The notes beneath the pieces are model-generated. The model searched no databases, was not told where the DNA came from, and worked only from the letters and a program-made list of their open reading frames with translations. Source: Mactromeris polynyma (Eukaryota > Mollusca > Bivalvia > Venerida > Mactridae). From it: 64,000 bases of DNA. Each line of letters opens with the position of its first letter. The stretch's first letter is position 1. Below, one piece after another: positions 1 through 10,761 of the stretch. The translations under genes were made by a program, and so were the position numbers. The DNA lies in contig JASFXZ010000032.1 of assembly GCA_032209605.1 (NCBI GenBank), positions 4,403,722-4,467,721 on the forward strand, in the 5' to 3' direction.

Positions 1-163
1 GATTGTTTTTCGTACAACTTGGTTAATGAAATCCATTGCCAAACATAACAGCATAATTTATAATGAGTACAAACACTTAACATTGAGGAAATATTAAAAC
101 TTTCTGCTGTTTCTTGAAAGGTATGTAATCTTTTTTTTTTTTGGACAAAATATTCATAGTCGT

Positions 164-502
164 AAATATGAGAAAAATCGGTTGTAAATATGAGAAAAAT
201 CGGTTGTAAATATGAGAAAATCGGTTGTAAATATGAGAAAATCGGTTGTAAATATGAGAAAATCGGTTGTAAATATGAGAAAAATCGGTTGTAAATATGA
301 GAAAATCGGTTGTAAATATGAGAAAATCGGTTGTAAATATGAGAAAATTGGTTGTAAATTTGAGAAAATCGGTTGTAAATATGAGAAAATCGGTTGTAAA
401 TATGAGAAAATTGGTTGTAAATTTGAGAAAATCGGTTGTAAATATGAGAAAATCGGTTGTAAATATGAGAAAATCGGTTGTAAATATGAGAAAATCGGTT
501 GT
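164..502. repeat. 21-bp tandem array (about 16 copies)
   Basis: Head-to-tail copies of a 21-22 bp unit containing AAATATGAGAAAATCGG. Because 21 is divisible by three and the unit has few stops, long repetitive reading frames appear on both strands; they have no coding support. Two variants (ATCGG and ATTGG, ATATG and ATTTG) alternate in blocks, which suggests segmental amplification. Confidence 0.95.
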
Positions 503-577
503 GATTGCCTTTATACAAATGTACTGCACAACACTCCATTGTCACTTCTCTTACAAAATTTCCCAAAACCACAAATT

Positions 578-651
578 GAGGGCTCAACGCAACACTGTCG
601 TAACTCCTATGTATTTGTATAGGAGTTATGACAGTGTTGCGTTGAGCCCTC
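578..651. repeat. Near-perfect 33-bp inverted repeat (hairpin)
   Basis: The arms at 578-610 and 619-651 are reverse complements with one mismatch, separated by an 8-bp loop. It lies directly after the 21-bp array and would form a stable stem-loop. It is probably a small foldback element; no gene product is suggested. Confidence 0.9.
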
Positions 652-727
652 GAAATGCAAGTGTCCAATATAGGTATTTTTCTATCCCGACCTACGTGCT
701 GAATTAACATTAGCACAGGAAATACCT

Positions 728-816
728 GCCCTGCGTTCAGTTACGGCTTACAGTCATGAACGTTTTGTATTGTATCCCTTGTCCACTGTATCACATTGGC
801 TGCACACGGGAACCAA
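728..816. repeat. Dispersed repeat, family with ends CCCTGCGTTCAG
   Basis: This stretch matches, in reverse orientation, 36180-36272 and the right part of the element at 53489-53635. Shared landmarks are CCCTGCGTTCAGTTA, TATCAC and CTGCACAC. It is a short non-autonomous element. Confidence 0.65.
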
Positions 817-1386
817 ATTGCAAAACGTTACGAAACGTTACGAAACGATAGCCTCAAATACCTTTACTGAACACAGGGCAGTATCAGACTCTTGTTAAAT
901 TTGCAGTTCTAGGAGACTTTAAAGAAAAGTAAAATACAATGGAATGTTTTAGAGTAAATGTACATCTGTTTGGAGGCAATTTAACTGCCATTTTCTGAAA
1001 AATATTACTTAGCATGTTTTGAAAGAAAATACTTCATGCAGATATAAAGCCGCTTCATCCAAAGAATTGACGGTAAAAGTGGCACCTCCAAGGCATACCG
1101 CAAAAATATATGTTTTGCCATTAACACAAACATAATAAAAACGTGCAATGAAAAATGTGTACATCAAGTATCGATACAGACTTGAAGAAAATCTAATATT
1201 TTGAACAAGAATCCAATAAGATAAACATCGCCTCAACAAGCAATCTGTTACAATAATAAAATGCTCTAGTACCATTTACATCCAATACAATACATCATTC
1301 ATAATTGTAGACTCGCTGTTATGAATAAACTGATTGATTATCAGTGATGGCTACCAACCATTAATGGTGCATTACAATGGGCCGCA
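817..1386. other. No gene or clear element seen
   Basis: AT-rich non-coding DNA. The only open frame (minus, 1009-1275) has no recognisable similarity and no neighbouring exon signals. A short direct repeat of CGTTACGAAACGTTACGAAACG occurs around 826-847 in overlapping form. Confidence 0.5.
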
Positions 1387-1885
1387 CAATACAAGCAACA
1401 ACAAGTAGGTGTTCACAAAACCTCAACAAGAAATGGGTTCACAAAATGAACAACAAGTAGGGGCCTCAAAAATAAGCAATGAGTAGGGGCCTCACAAAAT
1501 AAGTGATAAGTAGGGGCCTCACAAAATAAGTGATAAATAGGGGCCTAAAATAAAAATAAGTAGGGGCCTCACAAAATAAGCAACAAGTAGGTATCTCACT
1601 AAATAAGCAACAAGTAGGGGCCTCACAAAATAAGCAATAAGTAGGGGCCTCACAAAATAAGCAATAAGTAGGGGCCTCACAAAATAAGCAATAAGTAGGG
1701 GCCTCACAAAATAAGCAATAAGTAGGGGCCTCACAAAATAAGCAATAAGTAGGGGCCTCAAAAATAAGCAATAAGTAGGGGCCTCACAAAATAAGCAATA
1801 AGTAGGGGCCTCAAAAATGAGCAAAAAGTAGGGGCCTCAAAAATAAGCAAAAAGTAGGGGCCTCATAAAATAAGCAAAAAGTAGA
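1387..1885. repeat. 27-bp minisatellite, locus 1 (about 18 copies)
   Basis: Tandem copies of a 27-bp unit with the core AGTAGGGGCCTCACAAAATA. It is the same family as the array at 9095-9402, about 7.5 kb away. The unit length is a multiple of three, giving artefactual minus-strand frames that repeat a nine-residue block. Confidence 0.95.
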
Positions 1886-2481
1886 ACAAATTTGCTCATA
1901 TTTCGGTTTAAACATATCGGTTTACAGTTGCTTATATTGAGCGCATGTGATTGCGTAAAGAAGTTGGTCCACGAAGCAGAACAATGGTCTCCGTCAAAAA
2001 TACATGTACATAAAATTGTGACTGAATTTTAGCAATCTGACACATCTAAATGATAAAAAGGATTTCATATTGAAAAACAATGATATAAACAGATAAATGT
2101 CATTTAATTTTATGACATTCATCACAAAACACCATATTTTCTCATATTAGCAATTCATATTTGATAATCCCATCCTGTGCAGCATCAAGAGTCGAGTCAA
2201 TACGGACCATTTAAGACGAGATTTCAGACAAGGTTGGGACAACAATATGCATGCCAACTTTGAGTACAAGGCCATATTTAAAGTCTTCAATTGCTGTCAC
2301 TCGTGACAATCTCCTGTGGTAGGTAACAGTCGATTCCAAATAAGTTGAGAATACTATTCTTGAGTAAACAATGTCTATTGGTCAATATTTTCTTAACATT
2401 TTTTTCATTGGCTGACCACAAGTAAAAAAAAAATAAAAAAAATGTTTTCTATAAAAACATCTCTTTTAAGTAATTGAAACT

Positions 2482-2780
2482 ACTGAGGTGCGTTTTTTAG
2501 AGGTAGGAAAAGTAGAATTCTACCTAGCGCTAGGTAGGGAAAGTAGCGGTGCCGTTTCTTAAACGTAGGAAAAGTAGCCCCTATCTTTAGATAGGTAACA
2601 TGATCTATCAGTGCTAGCTTTGCTAAACAAAATGGCGTCCATGCGGAATAGTGTCGTGTGGTCTGGCACGCGCCATTTTGTAGCTAGAGAATCGTTCAAG
2701 CGTTTTTTAGACGGCTACCTTTTCTACATTGGCTAATTTTTCTTGCTTATTTCCCCTACCTCTAAAAAACGCACCTCAGT
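2482..2780. mobile_element. MITE with 25-bp terminal inverted repeats, copy 1
   Basis: The ends are inverted copies beginning ACTGAGGTGCGTTTTTTAG, separated by about 250 bp. A second copy lies at 6988-7261. Subterminal blocks (AAAATGGCGTCCATG on the left, CCATTTTGTAGCTAG on the right) are also partly inverted. It has no coding capacity. Confidence 0.9.
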
Positions 2781-2953
2781 TGGACCTTGTTTAATCGAAT
2801 TCATCAGGTTCACAAATTTATTATAAATAATACTTGGTTTCTATTAGACCATTCCAATTTGACATGCATAAGAAGATATATGTACATCAGGACCTGACAT
2901 TTATTTCAGATGATACTGAGTAATCAGGTTGTCAAAAAAAACGAGGTCTGACT
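2777..2953. mobile_element. Pogo/Tigger-like MITE, family B (degenerate)
   Basis: It starts CAGTTGGACC and ends GGTCTGACTG, with internal blocks shared with 39355-39533, 49335-49513 and 59934-60104. The family ends (CAGTCGGACCTCG) with flanking TA are typical of pogo-type Tc1/mariner derivatives. It abuts the preceding MITE. Confidence 0.75.
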
Positions 2954-3000
2954 GTATATTTTCCTTACAATGATCAAGATAAAACTAGAGATATCTTGAA

Positions 3001-3272
3001 AAAAGATGGTCGGCGCAACTTGAAGGTTAAAATTTGTTGTGCAACAAAAATGCCGAGATGTAACGATTGCTGGTCACTCCAAATCCGAAATGGATTTCAG
3101 TAAATTTACCAAATTTCAGTTTTCGAAAGGTTAACCAATCCGCGACAAGGTTACAAACCTTGTTCGATTGAAGAGAAATTGCCTTAATGGTTAATGTAAG
3201 ATTTGATTGGTTTACACAACATTGATATGCAAATAGCAAAACCTTGATACTACGGCTGTGCCGAAAAAGCCC
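3001..3272. repeat. Dispersed repeat, paired with 29258-29500
   Basis: Both copies share long blocks such as GATTGCTGGTCACTCCA, AAAGGTTAACCAATCCGCG and TTTGATTGGTTTACACAAC in the same order and orientation. It is non-coding. The second copy lies in an intron of the SLC5 gene. Confidence 0.8.
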
Positions 3273-3387
3273 GCCATGAACCAACAACACTTTTGGAGCA
3301 CAACAGACAAACATCTTTTAAAATTTGGCAAAAATGCAAAAACTTCAAATCATAATCTTGTTGAAAAAATAATGTCATAAAAATATC

Positions 3388-3513
3388 GAGTTAAAATTGG
3401 AGCGTTTATTAGATATTGTATGACATCAATTTATCTACATATACCATATTGAGTTAAAATTAGAGCGTTTATTAGATATTGTATGACATCAATTTATCTA
3501 CATATACCATATT
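3388..3513. repeat. 63-bp tandem duplication
   Basis: Two near-identical copies (3388-3450 and 3451-3513) beginning GAGTTAAAATT and ending ACATATACCATATT. Confidence 0.95.
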
Positions 3514-4427
3514 TACCCTAATGACTATCACAACAAGAAATGACATCATTGGCTGGAACCAATCACATCTCGGTCAGTCACGTGACTAACGAGAGCTTAA
3601 ATGTCGCAAGTCAGGGTATTTTCACATGTTTACGATCATCCAATGACGTTTTTTGCAGACGGGCAGGAGTTGGATGATGTTTATAATAATATTATTTCTC
3701 CTATTCCCTTAAGTGCATTGTTTATTTTTCCCTTAAAAAATAAATATATTTACAAATAAATGTCAGAGGAGGTATGACGAAGTGTCAAACAGCTATCTAT
3801 AACAAAAAAACTGTAGAAGTGGCAAAGTTTGCGATGTGGATATGTTTCTGAATTTTGTGAATTCAAAACTGCCGCAAAAAAAAGCCAGCGTCATTTTTAT
3901 TGTTCACAGAAGTACAATTTAACATACTATACATAACTATCGAACAATAACAATATTCACTTGCTGATTTGCAAACATACTATACACGAAAAAACTGAAT
4001 CTCAAATTGCAAACTTTTTTACTCATGAAAATATCCACCGAGTCTGATACAGTTATTACAATGCACCTACATTAGTATCAATATTTTGCGCGGAGAGGAG
4101 TCATGATGATCCAAGGGCATTAGACAATTTGTCTATTTTGGGGTTGATATCCACTCAAAATGTCAGCTTCATCACGTGACTGGTAAATGTGGAAATTACG
4201 TTTTATTTTTTATTAAAAGACATGGGTTTAAAAGTATTTTATAGACATAACACAATGTATCAACTAAGTCCCACATTTGGTCATGTTCACCAAAGCCCAA
4301 ATGATACGATAGATTTGATTGGCTGTAAGACAAGACAGCTACACTTTGATTGGCTGAGTCCCAATTTACTTTTTCCATAGATTTGCAATAGTAACATTTT
4401 TTTCAAATTAAAGATCATTATAATATA
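3514..4427. other. No gene or clear element seen
   Basis: AT-rich non-coding sequence. Open frames at 4189-4380 on both strands are short, mutually antisense and show no domain. No splice-linked coding exon was recognised. Confidence 0.5.
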
Positions 4428-4712
4428 CATGCGTGGATCAAGCAATTTACATCAGGGGGATCAAGGGGTTCAGGGGGTTCAGCTCCTGGTAAGGGGATGG
4501 ATCAAAGTCAGCCTTTGGAGTCCCGGCATATAGATTTTTGCAAAACAAAGTGTTTTCTAGTAATGTAATGCACCAATGTTGGACAAAAACAATGAGGCCC
4601 TTGAATTTGGGACCCCCTCTTAATCGAGGATTAGATATAGACAACCCTACTTAGCCAAAATCTCAAGGGGCTCTGGGCCACCGGTTCCCCCCTCTGAATC
4701 CGCTTATGATAT
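4428..4712. mobile_element. hAT-like MITE
   Basis: The left end (CATGCGTGGATCAAG) and the reverse complement of the right end (CATAAGCGGATTCAG) are similar terminal inverted repeats. G-rich and C-rich subterminal tracts follow. The GCGGATTC style of end is common in hAT derivatives. A partial relative lies at 59723-59845. Confidence 0.55.
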
Positions 4713-5404
4713 AACTTCAACAACTGAAACTTCTCAAATAGGGTAATTGATTTTTACCTTATTCAAGCAAAGCATACAATTATAAACAATTATAAACAAA
4801 CATACCTGTATATTTCTAAAAGTCCACTTTCTGCCTAAAAAAACAAAATAAAATATTTTTTTAAATTCAAATTTACTAATCAACAAATCATTTCAAACAT
4901 TCTTTTTTAATATCACACTAGGTTACCAAATTATAGTGTTTTAACCTTCAGCTATAAAATATAATTCATTATATAACACAATGTCAACCAAATATGGTAA
5001 ACATATGGAAAAGAGCAATTTGCATGTGAAAGACGTCCCCCGCATGTTTAGCATGGTACTACTGTATCTACTGCTTAATTTCACAATAAAATACAACAGT
5101 TTTACATAAATACATTAACATCAAATAAATGAACATAATTATGAAACATAAAAAAAAGGAAAAATATTCATAAGATTTTAATAATATCAGTTTTAAGACA
5201 CAACGTAATATAATATATATATACACATGTGTGCCAGCAAAATAATCTGATGAATACACTTAACTGGTTTAAAAACGAAAAGGTTGTATAATGATGATTT
5301 TAACCGAGTGACGGTGTAACATTACCCAAATTTATTCCAATTTCATACACAACAATCATAATATAAAACACAAAATGAGTGCAGATTTCATTGATATAAG
5401 AAAC
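4713..5404. other. No gene or clear element seen
   Basis: Very AT-rich non-coding DNA; no supported exon, RNA gene or repeat array was recognised. Confidence 0.5.
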
Positions 5405-5663
5405 AGTAAAACCTCCATTAATAAAACCACCTCAAAATTAAGATCACAATTTTCAAGTCCATTTTCAGTGTTTTGCTTATTATTCAACCTCAATATCAAG
5501 ACAACCACAATACTAAAATAAAGTAATGTTTGAGAAACACGAGAAATCGGTCAATGGCGCTACCGGGAATCGAACCCAGGTCTACGGATTGCCGGTCCGT
5601 TATGCTAAGACCAGTTTTCAATGGTCCTAATGGTGGTCTTATTATTGAGGTTTTACTGTACAT
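5405..5663. mobile_element. Pogo/Tigger-like MITE, family A, interrupted
   Basis: The left end is CAGTAAAACCTCCATTAAT and the right end TTATTGAGGTTTTACTG, inverted copies as in 12211-12383 and 63725-63998. Relative to those copies it carries extra sequence from about 5513 to 5609 that includes a tRNA-derived fragment. Confidence 0.85.
5555..5609 (-). pseudogene. tRNA-derived fragment inside the MITE
   Basis: On the minus strand the sequence reads as part of a D-arm, an anticodon arm (5-bp stem, 7-nt loop with GGC at the anticodon position but C instead of U33), a T-arm with GGTTCGATTCCCGG and a 3' acceptor strand TAGCGCC-A. The matching 5' acceptor strand is missing because MITE sequence begins there, so this cannot fold into a functional tRNA. 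It also explains an apparent frame reading LPGIEPRS on the plus strand. Confidence 0.75.
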
Positions 5664-6987
5664 AAGATTATTAGCCATTCATCCATATACAGCGAACAAG
5701 AAAATGTATCATCATTTACATAAACACCTGTAAAACCTTTGAAAAATGTGACAGATACTGTTATAGTGCTGTTTTATTAAACAGAACAGAACAGAACATA
5801 AGTTTATTTGAAAGACGTGTACATTGTACATAGTCATGTTCATCACAAATTATACAATACAATAAATCATGTGACTTAACATTAGTTGGAGAAGGAAGAA
5901 AAATAAAAAATTAAAAAATATATATATAAAAAAAAAATTAAAAAAAATGTAATAGTTGTTTCTCATGTATATTCACATAGATTGTGGAAAGATAAACAAA
6001 ACAACAGGAATCATAAAAGAACGAGGCGTATCCGGGAGTTGCCATTGCGCAACTTTAATGCGCATGTTCTTTTCGCTTATTGTAGTTTTTGCGTTGGGTT
6101 ACAGACGTATAAGGGAGAAGTTTGCTATTTTCTTTTACGATGCAAAGATTGTTACTGAACTTTATAGGCAACAAGCACAATACAAATAATGTTATCATTA
6201 TGTTTATTGAAGGATTTCATTATAGTTTTGCAGTTTTCCTTCTACTTTCTTTTTCTATATACATTATTATTAAAAAAGAAACGTCGATGATATTTAAAAT
6301 TCTGTCATTGAAATTATAAAATGATCTTCAATAAATATTCGAAACTACCACATGTTATGAAAATGTAAAACGATAATGGGTTACCAAGTGTATTAAGTGT
6401 AATTTTTTTCAACTTTCACTTTCCATATATATTACATTTGAAACACAATAAAACAATCTTTATCTTAAAATCAAGCAAGGTGACCTATTATTTTTATTTC
6501 ATATTTTCATTCAGACAGTGACTCTCATAAAGTATACGAAGTTGTAAGAAAATCTCTGTGCTAGAAAAAATATAGTAAACTTGTATCGATTTGGCTCTAT
6601 ATTCATATGAAATATTCACGTTTTAATCTTCATTATCATAAAATCGAGCAAGGTGACCTATCATTTTTATTTCATATTTTGGTTAGATACATTACACTGA
6701 TCAAACATACAAAGTTTAAAGGAATCTCTGCGTTAGAAAAAAAGCGTCCTTATTGTAGGATACGTCTTTAACAGTGAATGCATGCATATATAACTTGGAC
6801 CATAACATTTCAAATTGATGTATTGAAATGTTCGTGTTTTGTCCGTAAGCTTGTCGGAGCCGTGGTTCTGAAAGTTCATACACCTGTTCACGGTCAATCT
6901 AACCGTACTATACATTGACCAAATATGCAATAAAAATGTATTCATTGTACCATGATACTTGACCATGACCTCAATTTACCATGAACA
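5664..6987. other. No gene seen; low-complexity AT-rich DNA
   Basis: Contains a short CAGAA repeat (about 5780-5800) and two related blocks ending in AGGTGACCTATxATTTTTATTTCATATTTT near 6477-6510 and 6650-6682. No coding exon is supported. Confidence 0.45.
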
Positions 6988-7261
6988 GAGGTGCGTTTTT
7001 TAGAGGTAGGAATGATAGAATTCTACCTAGCGCTACGTAGGGAAAGTAGCGCAGCCGTTTCTTAAACGCAGGAAAAGTAGCCCCTATCTGACAGTGATAA
7101 GCTTTGCTAAACAAAATGGCGTCCATGTGGAACAGTGTCGTCTGGTCTGGTGCATGCCATTTTGTAGCTAGCGAAGCGTTCAAACGTTTTTTAGACAGCT
7201 AGCTTTTCTACATTGACTAACTTTTCTCGTTTACTTCCCCTACCTCTAAAGAACGCACCTC
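6988..7261. mobile_element. MITE with 25-bp terminal inverted repeats, copy 2
   Basis: Same family and orientation as 2482-2780: ends GAGGTGCGTTTTTTAGAGG and its inverted partner with one mismatch, and the same internal AACAAAATGGCGTCCATG and CATTTTGTAGCTAG blocks. Roughly 20 bp of interior is missing relative to copy 1. Confidence 0.9.
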
Positions 7262-7333
7262 AGGCATGGCACTCCGCACTAGTCACAACATCACAGGTAA
7301 TGCTGTACAGTGGTTAAGTTTGCGAGGTCGAAA

Positions 7334-7402
7334 AATTTGTGAATTTCGCCGAATGTAAAAATTTTGCAAATTTCGCCGAATGTAAAAATTTGGCAATCAT
7401 TT
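7334..7402. repeat. Short 27-bp direct repeats
   Basis: Two to three adjacent copies of a unit containing TTTCGCCGAATGTAAAAAT. Confidence 0.8.
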
Positions 7403-7574
7403 TCCACAGCATAAACTCCTGTATTCACTGAAGTATATTTATACCAACACAGTGTGTAGTCAATACTTGGGAGTCTGGTACCTCATAGTCTTATCCAAAG
7501 CACTCCCTGCCATACAATCGATTATATAATAGCAATTGATACGACGTGTAGATATTATGATCAAACTAATTTTG

Positions 7575-7720
7575 GCGATTGGCAAACATTTCCACACGCG
7601 AACGTCTGGAATTGGCAATTTGCAAACTTTTCCACACGCGAACGTCTGGAATTGGCAATTTACAAACTTTTCCACACGCGAACGTCTGGAATTGGCAATT
7701 TGCAAACTTTTCCACACGGG
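7575..7720. repeat. 40-bp tandem repeat (3.6 copies)
   Basis: The landmark TCCACACGCGAACGTCTGG recurs at an exact 40-bp spacing (7591, 7631, 7671) and once more in truncated form at 7711. Apparent open frames on both strands are by-products. Confidence 0.95.
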
Positions 7721-8008
7721 ATATTATCCACTTATACAGTATCTGTGCTAATATAAGCATGATGGTTTATGCAAGAGAATGATATGCAGTTGCTTATGAT
7801 TCTGAGACACGTTTCCATGGTCTTACAGAAATTATAGACTAATGTATTGGAATAATCACAACAAGAGGGTCATTATGGCCCAATATCGCTCACCTGAGAC
7901 TACAGCCCCTGGCCGTCATAGAATTTTTATCCGAATCATTTTGAAATCAAGATTTTCAAAGTTTTCCTGTCTGTTGCTATGGCACCAGAGTTCTGCACAG
8001 AAGATTGT

Positions 8009-8420
8009 CACAAGTTCCCTGCCTTCATCCTTTCTAGAGTTATCTCCCTTTGTCCTCCCTCAAGTTCTCTGCCTTCATCCCTTCTAGAGTTATCTCCCTT
8101 TGTCCTTCCTCCATTTCTCTGCCTTCATCGCTTCTAGAGTTCTCTCCCTTTATCGTTTCTCAATTTCTCTGCCTTCATCCCTTCTAGAGTTCTCTCCCTT
8201 TATCGTTTCTCAATTTCTCTGCCTTCATCCCCTCAAGAGTTCTCTCCCTTTATCGTTTCTCAAGTTCTCTGCCTTCATCCATTCCAGAGTTCTCTCCCTT
8301 AATTGTTTCTCAATTTCTCTGCCTTCATCCCCTCAAGAGTTCTCTCCCTTTATCGTTTCTCAAGTTCTCTGCCTTCATCCATTCTAGAGTTCTCTCCCTT
8401 AATTGTTTCTCAAGTTCTTT
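8009..8420. repeat. 50-bp minisatellite (about 8 copies)
   Basis: GCCTTCATC recurs every 50 bp (8121, 8171, 8221, 8271, 8321, 8371), each followed by TAGAGTTCTCTCCCTTTAT or a variant. The sequence just before it (7998-8012, AAGATTGTCACAAGTT) and the unit itself match the left half of the foldback element at 61033-61160, so the array looks like an internal amplification of such an element. Confidence 0.9.
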
Positions 8421-9094
8421 CCTTTTATCCTGTAAGTAGTATACTATAATGCATGGAACCACTATAGTTGAAGGAATCCGAAAGAGGACCACCCAAGTCA
8501 CATGAATATGGTTGAAATTGGCCCAGTGGTTAAGGAGATATTGTTTGAATAAATTGTTGAAGATGCACATAACCCACGAAGGATGTCGACGTTGGACACG
8601 GGGCGATGGCAAAGCTCATCCTTGAGCGCTTTGTGCTCAGGTAAATGTGCTCAGGTGAGCTATAAACATATCTAAATATTATGCGAAAAGTTATAGAATA
8701 TTTTACAATAGCTCACCTTTGAGCATCTTGTACCCAGGTGACCTAAAAACATAGCTAAATATGATGTGATATTTATTTTAAGCACAGTTTACCATTATGC
8801 CCTTATTTGGCGGAACTAAGCAGTCACAAACAACTATACTGGTATGTCATTATGACACAGACCAAACAACCTAAATATGTCAACACACTCACCTGATTCA
8901 CTGATATATTAGATATTTTATTCAAGGCTGTATGCATATCACCTTAGATGACAGACACATATTTGACTTCACTTGGTAACTGACACATACTCTAAGCATC
9001 CGCATACTGATGATTATGATGTGCTAAATGAAATAATTACACAGTAGTTGTTTTTCCTTTTATCAAGTTGACACCATTTTTCAACATTTTTCTC
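8421..9094. other. No gene seen; dispersed-repeat-like DNA
   Basis: Contains two related blocks around CTCAGGTGAGCTATAAACAT (8650) and CCCAGGTGACCTAAAAACAT (8733). No coding or RNA feature is supported. Confidence 0.4.
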
Positions 9095-9402
9095 AAAATA
9101 AGCAACAAGTAGGGGCCTCACAAAACAAGCAACAAGAAGGGGCCTCACAAAACAAGCAACAAGAAGGGGCCTCACAAAACAAGCAACAAGAAGGGCCTCA
9201 CAAAACAAGCAACAAGAAGGGGCCTCACAAAACAAGCAACAAGTAGGGGCCTCACAAAACAAGCAACAAGTAGGGGCCTCACAAAACAAGCAACAAGTAG
9301 GGGCCTCACAAAACAAGCAACAAGAAGGGCCTCACAAAACAAGCAACAAGAAGGGGCCTCACAAAACAAGCAACAAGAAGGGGCCTCACAAAACAAGCTA
9401 CA
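9095..9402. repeat. 27-bp minisatellite, locus 2 (about 11 copies)
   Basis: Same unit family as 1387-1885, here with core AAGTAGGGGCCTCACAAAAC and AAGAAGGGGCC variants. Some copies lack one G, making a 26-bp unit and shifting the spurious frames. Confidence 0.95.
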
Positions 9403-9656
9403 AATAATTAAATATTAGTTGTTCTTCTTTTTATCAGGTTGACCCCCTTGATCAACATTTTTCAGTTATACATGGTGGTCAGTTGACCAATATAGTTTCC
9501 CTTCAAACTGTTAATTTCCCTGGAAATAATTTTTAATTTCCCTGGAAATAATTATTAACTATAACTAACTTTCGGCAGGCAACTGACAACTTTCCTGCAT
9601 GAAACAGAAATGGACCTTAAATGGCCATGGCAAAATATCATGGAAAGGCATGTTCT

Positions 9657-9728
9657 GCCCAATCTGGGAATCAAACCCTTATATTGCAGGTGTCAGTTAA
9701 GCACTCAACCAACTGAGCTAAACAGGCC
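9657..9728 (-). pseudogene. tRNA-like sequence (Val-like), probably SINE head or pseudogene
   Basis: The minus strand gives TTTAGCTCAGTTGGTTGAG (D-arm with box A), a CTGACAC anticodon loop and GGTTTGATTCCCAG (T-arm, box B). Acceptor ends GGCCTG and ATTGGGCA pair poorly, and the anticodon stem is weak. It is therefore a tRNA-derived relic, most like tRNA-Val(GAC). Confidence 0.55.
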
Positions 9729-10433
9729 GGGCTACTATGAGTAATACTTTTGATCTAAAATATAAGGATAATATTCACTCAAAAAAGTTCATGCTTGAAA
9801 TTGAGAGTGCAGAATCAGTTAGAATGATCAATCATTCTAGCATGTCTGAATCTTAAAGATAGATAGTCTCATTTTTCTATCCAAAAAAATGCTAAGTTAT
9901 AATTTTGAGGAACTGGCATGTTAATGCCTTCATAGAGACATACTTAGACACTGCATTGTGACTTTTCTTGAAAGTTTCCTCGAACTTCAAAACATGTGTC
10001 CAATACTGGTATATCCTATGCTGGCGCTAACTCGGGGAGTAGGTCAGGATAGAAAATACTGGTATCTGACACTTGTATTTGTGGTTTTCTTAAACATGGA
10101 AGTAAAGTGACCATGCAGTGATGTATGGTACATCTGTATGATGTAAATGACCACAAATTTTCTCATATTCGACACCAAGAATATTTCGTCCAAAAAATAC
10201 GACTATGTACCTTTAAACATTAAACATTCACTATCAGATTTAACATAGAATACAAAAGTAGGACAATGACACTCGTGATTTTTGTCTTTCTTCATTTGAA
10301 ATTCAATTTGCTGTCAAAGCATCTACTTTATTTCCAATGATCTTGGTTCAACAACCGCAGAATAACAAACTGCCTTAATCTCCATAAAAGTCAGTTACAC
10401 GCATAAATCATGATATAACGGAACCATTAACCA
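9729..10433. other. No gene or clear element seen
   Basis: Non-coding AT-rich sequence with no supported exon or repeat array. Confidence 0.45.
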
Positions 10434-10692
10434 GGGGCCGTATTCACAAACAATTTAAGACTGAAATTCAGACTTTGACTTTAAAATCTTAAATGTTCTT
10501 TCTGCTCCTACGTTGTTATAACAGTATATTTTTTTATAAAACTTGGCAAAAGTGTTAATTAAACAACAGCAATTATTCAGACAAAATTTCATTCGTTTTG
10601 ATTGAATGAAAACGACAGGCTGGTCAATTATAAACTTTCACAAATTTAAAGTCCACGTCTGAGATTCAGACTTGTTTGTGAATAAGGCGCTT
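10434..10692. mobile_element. Foldback/MITE element with CGTATTCACAAACAA ends
   Basis: The left end (CCGTATTCACAAACAATTTA) and right end (ACTTGTTTGTGAATAAGGC) are inverted copies. A related element forms 27290-27490 in an SLC5 intron, sharing TTGCTCCTATGTTGTTA-like and GGCAAAAGTG blocks. Confidence 0.75.
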
Positions 10693-10761
10693 AAGCATTC
10701 TTGCTCACCCTTTTGCTCCCTACATACAAGCACAATCCACACAAAAGTGACTTCAAAATTG

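Noticed and set aside
164..502. CRISPR-like array
   Set aside because: Units are contiguous with no unique spacers, and the genome is eukaryotic.
77..707. Three overlapping frames of 136-150 codons on both strands
   Set aside because: They are translations of the 21-bp tandem array and its flank; the repeat length keeps any frame open.
1466..1824. Two minus-strand 101-codon repetitive frames
   Set aside because: By-products of the 27-bp minisatellite; no start context or splice partner.
5530..5733. Plus-strand 67-codon frame containing LPGIEPRS
   Set aside because: That peptide is the usual artefact of reading through an antisense tRNA T-arm; the region is a MITE with a tRNA fragment.
8100..8387. 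95-codon Ser/Leu-rich frame
   Set aside because: Translation of the 50-bp minisatellite.
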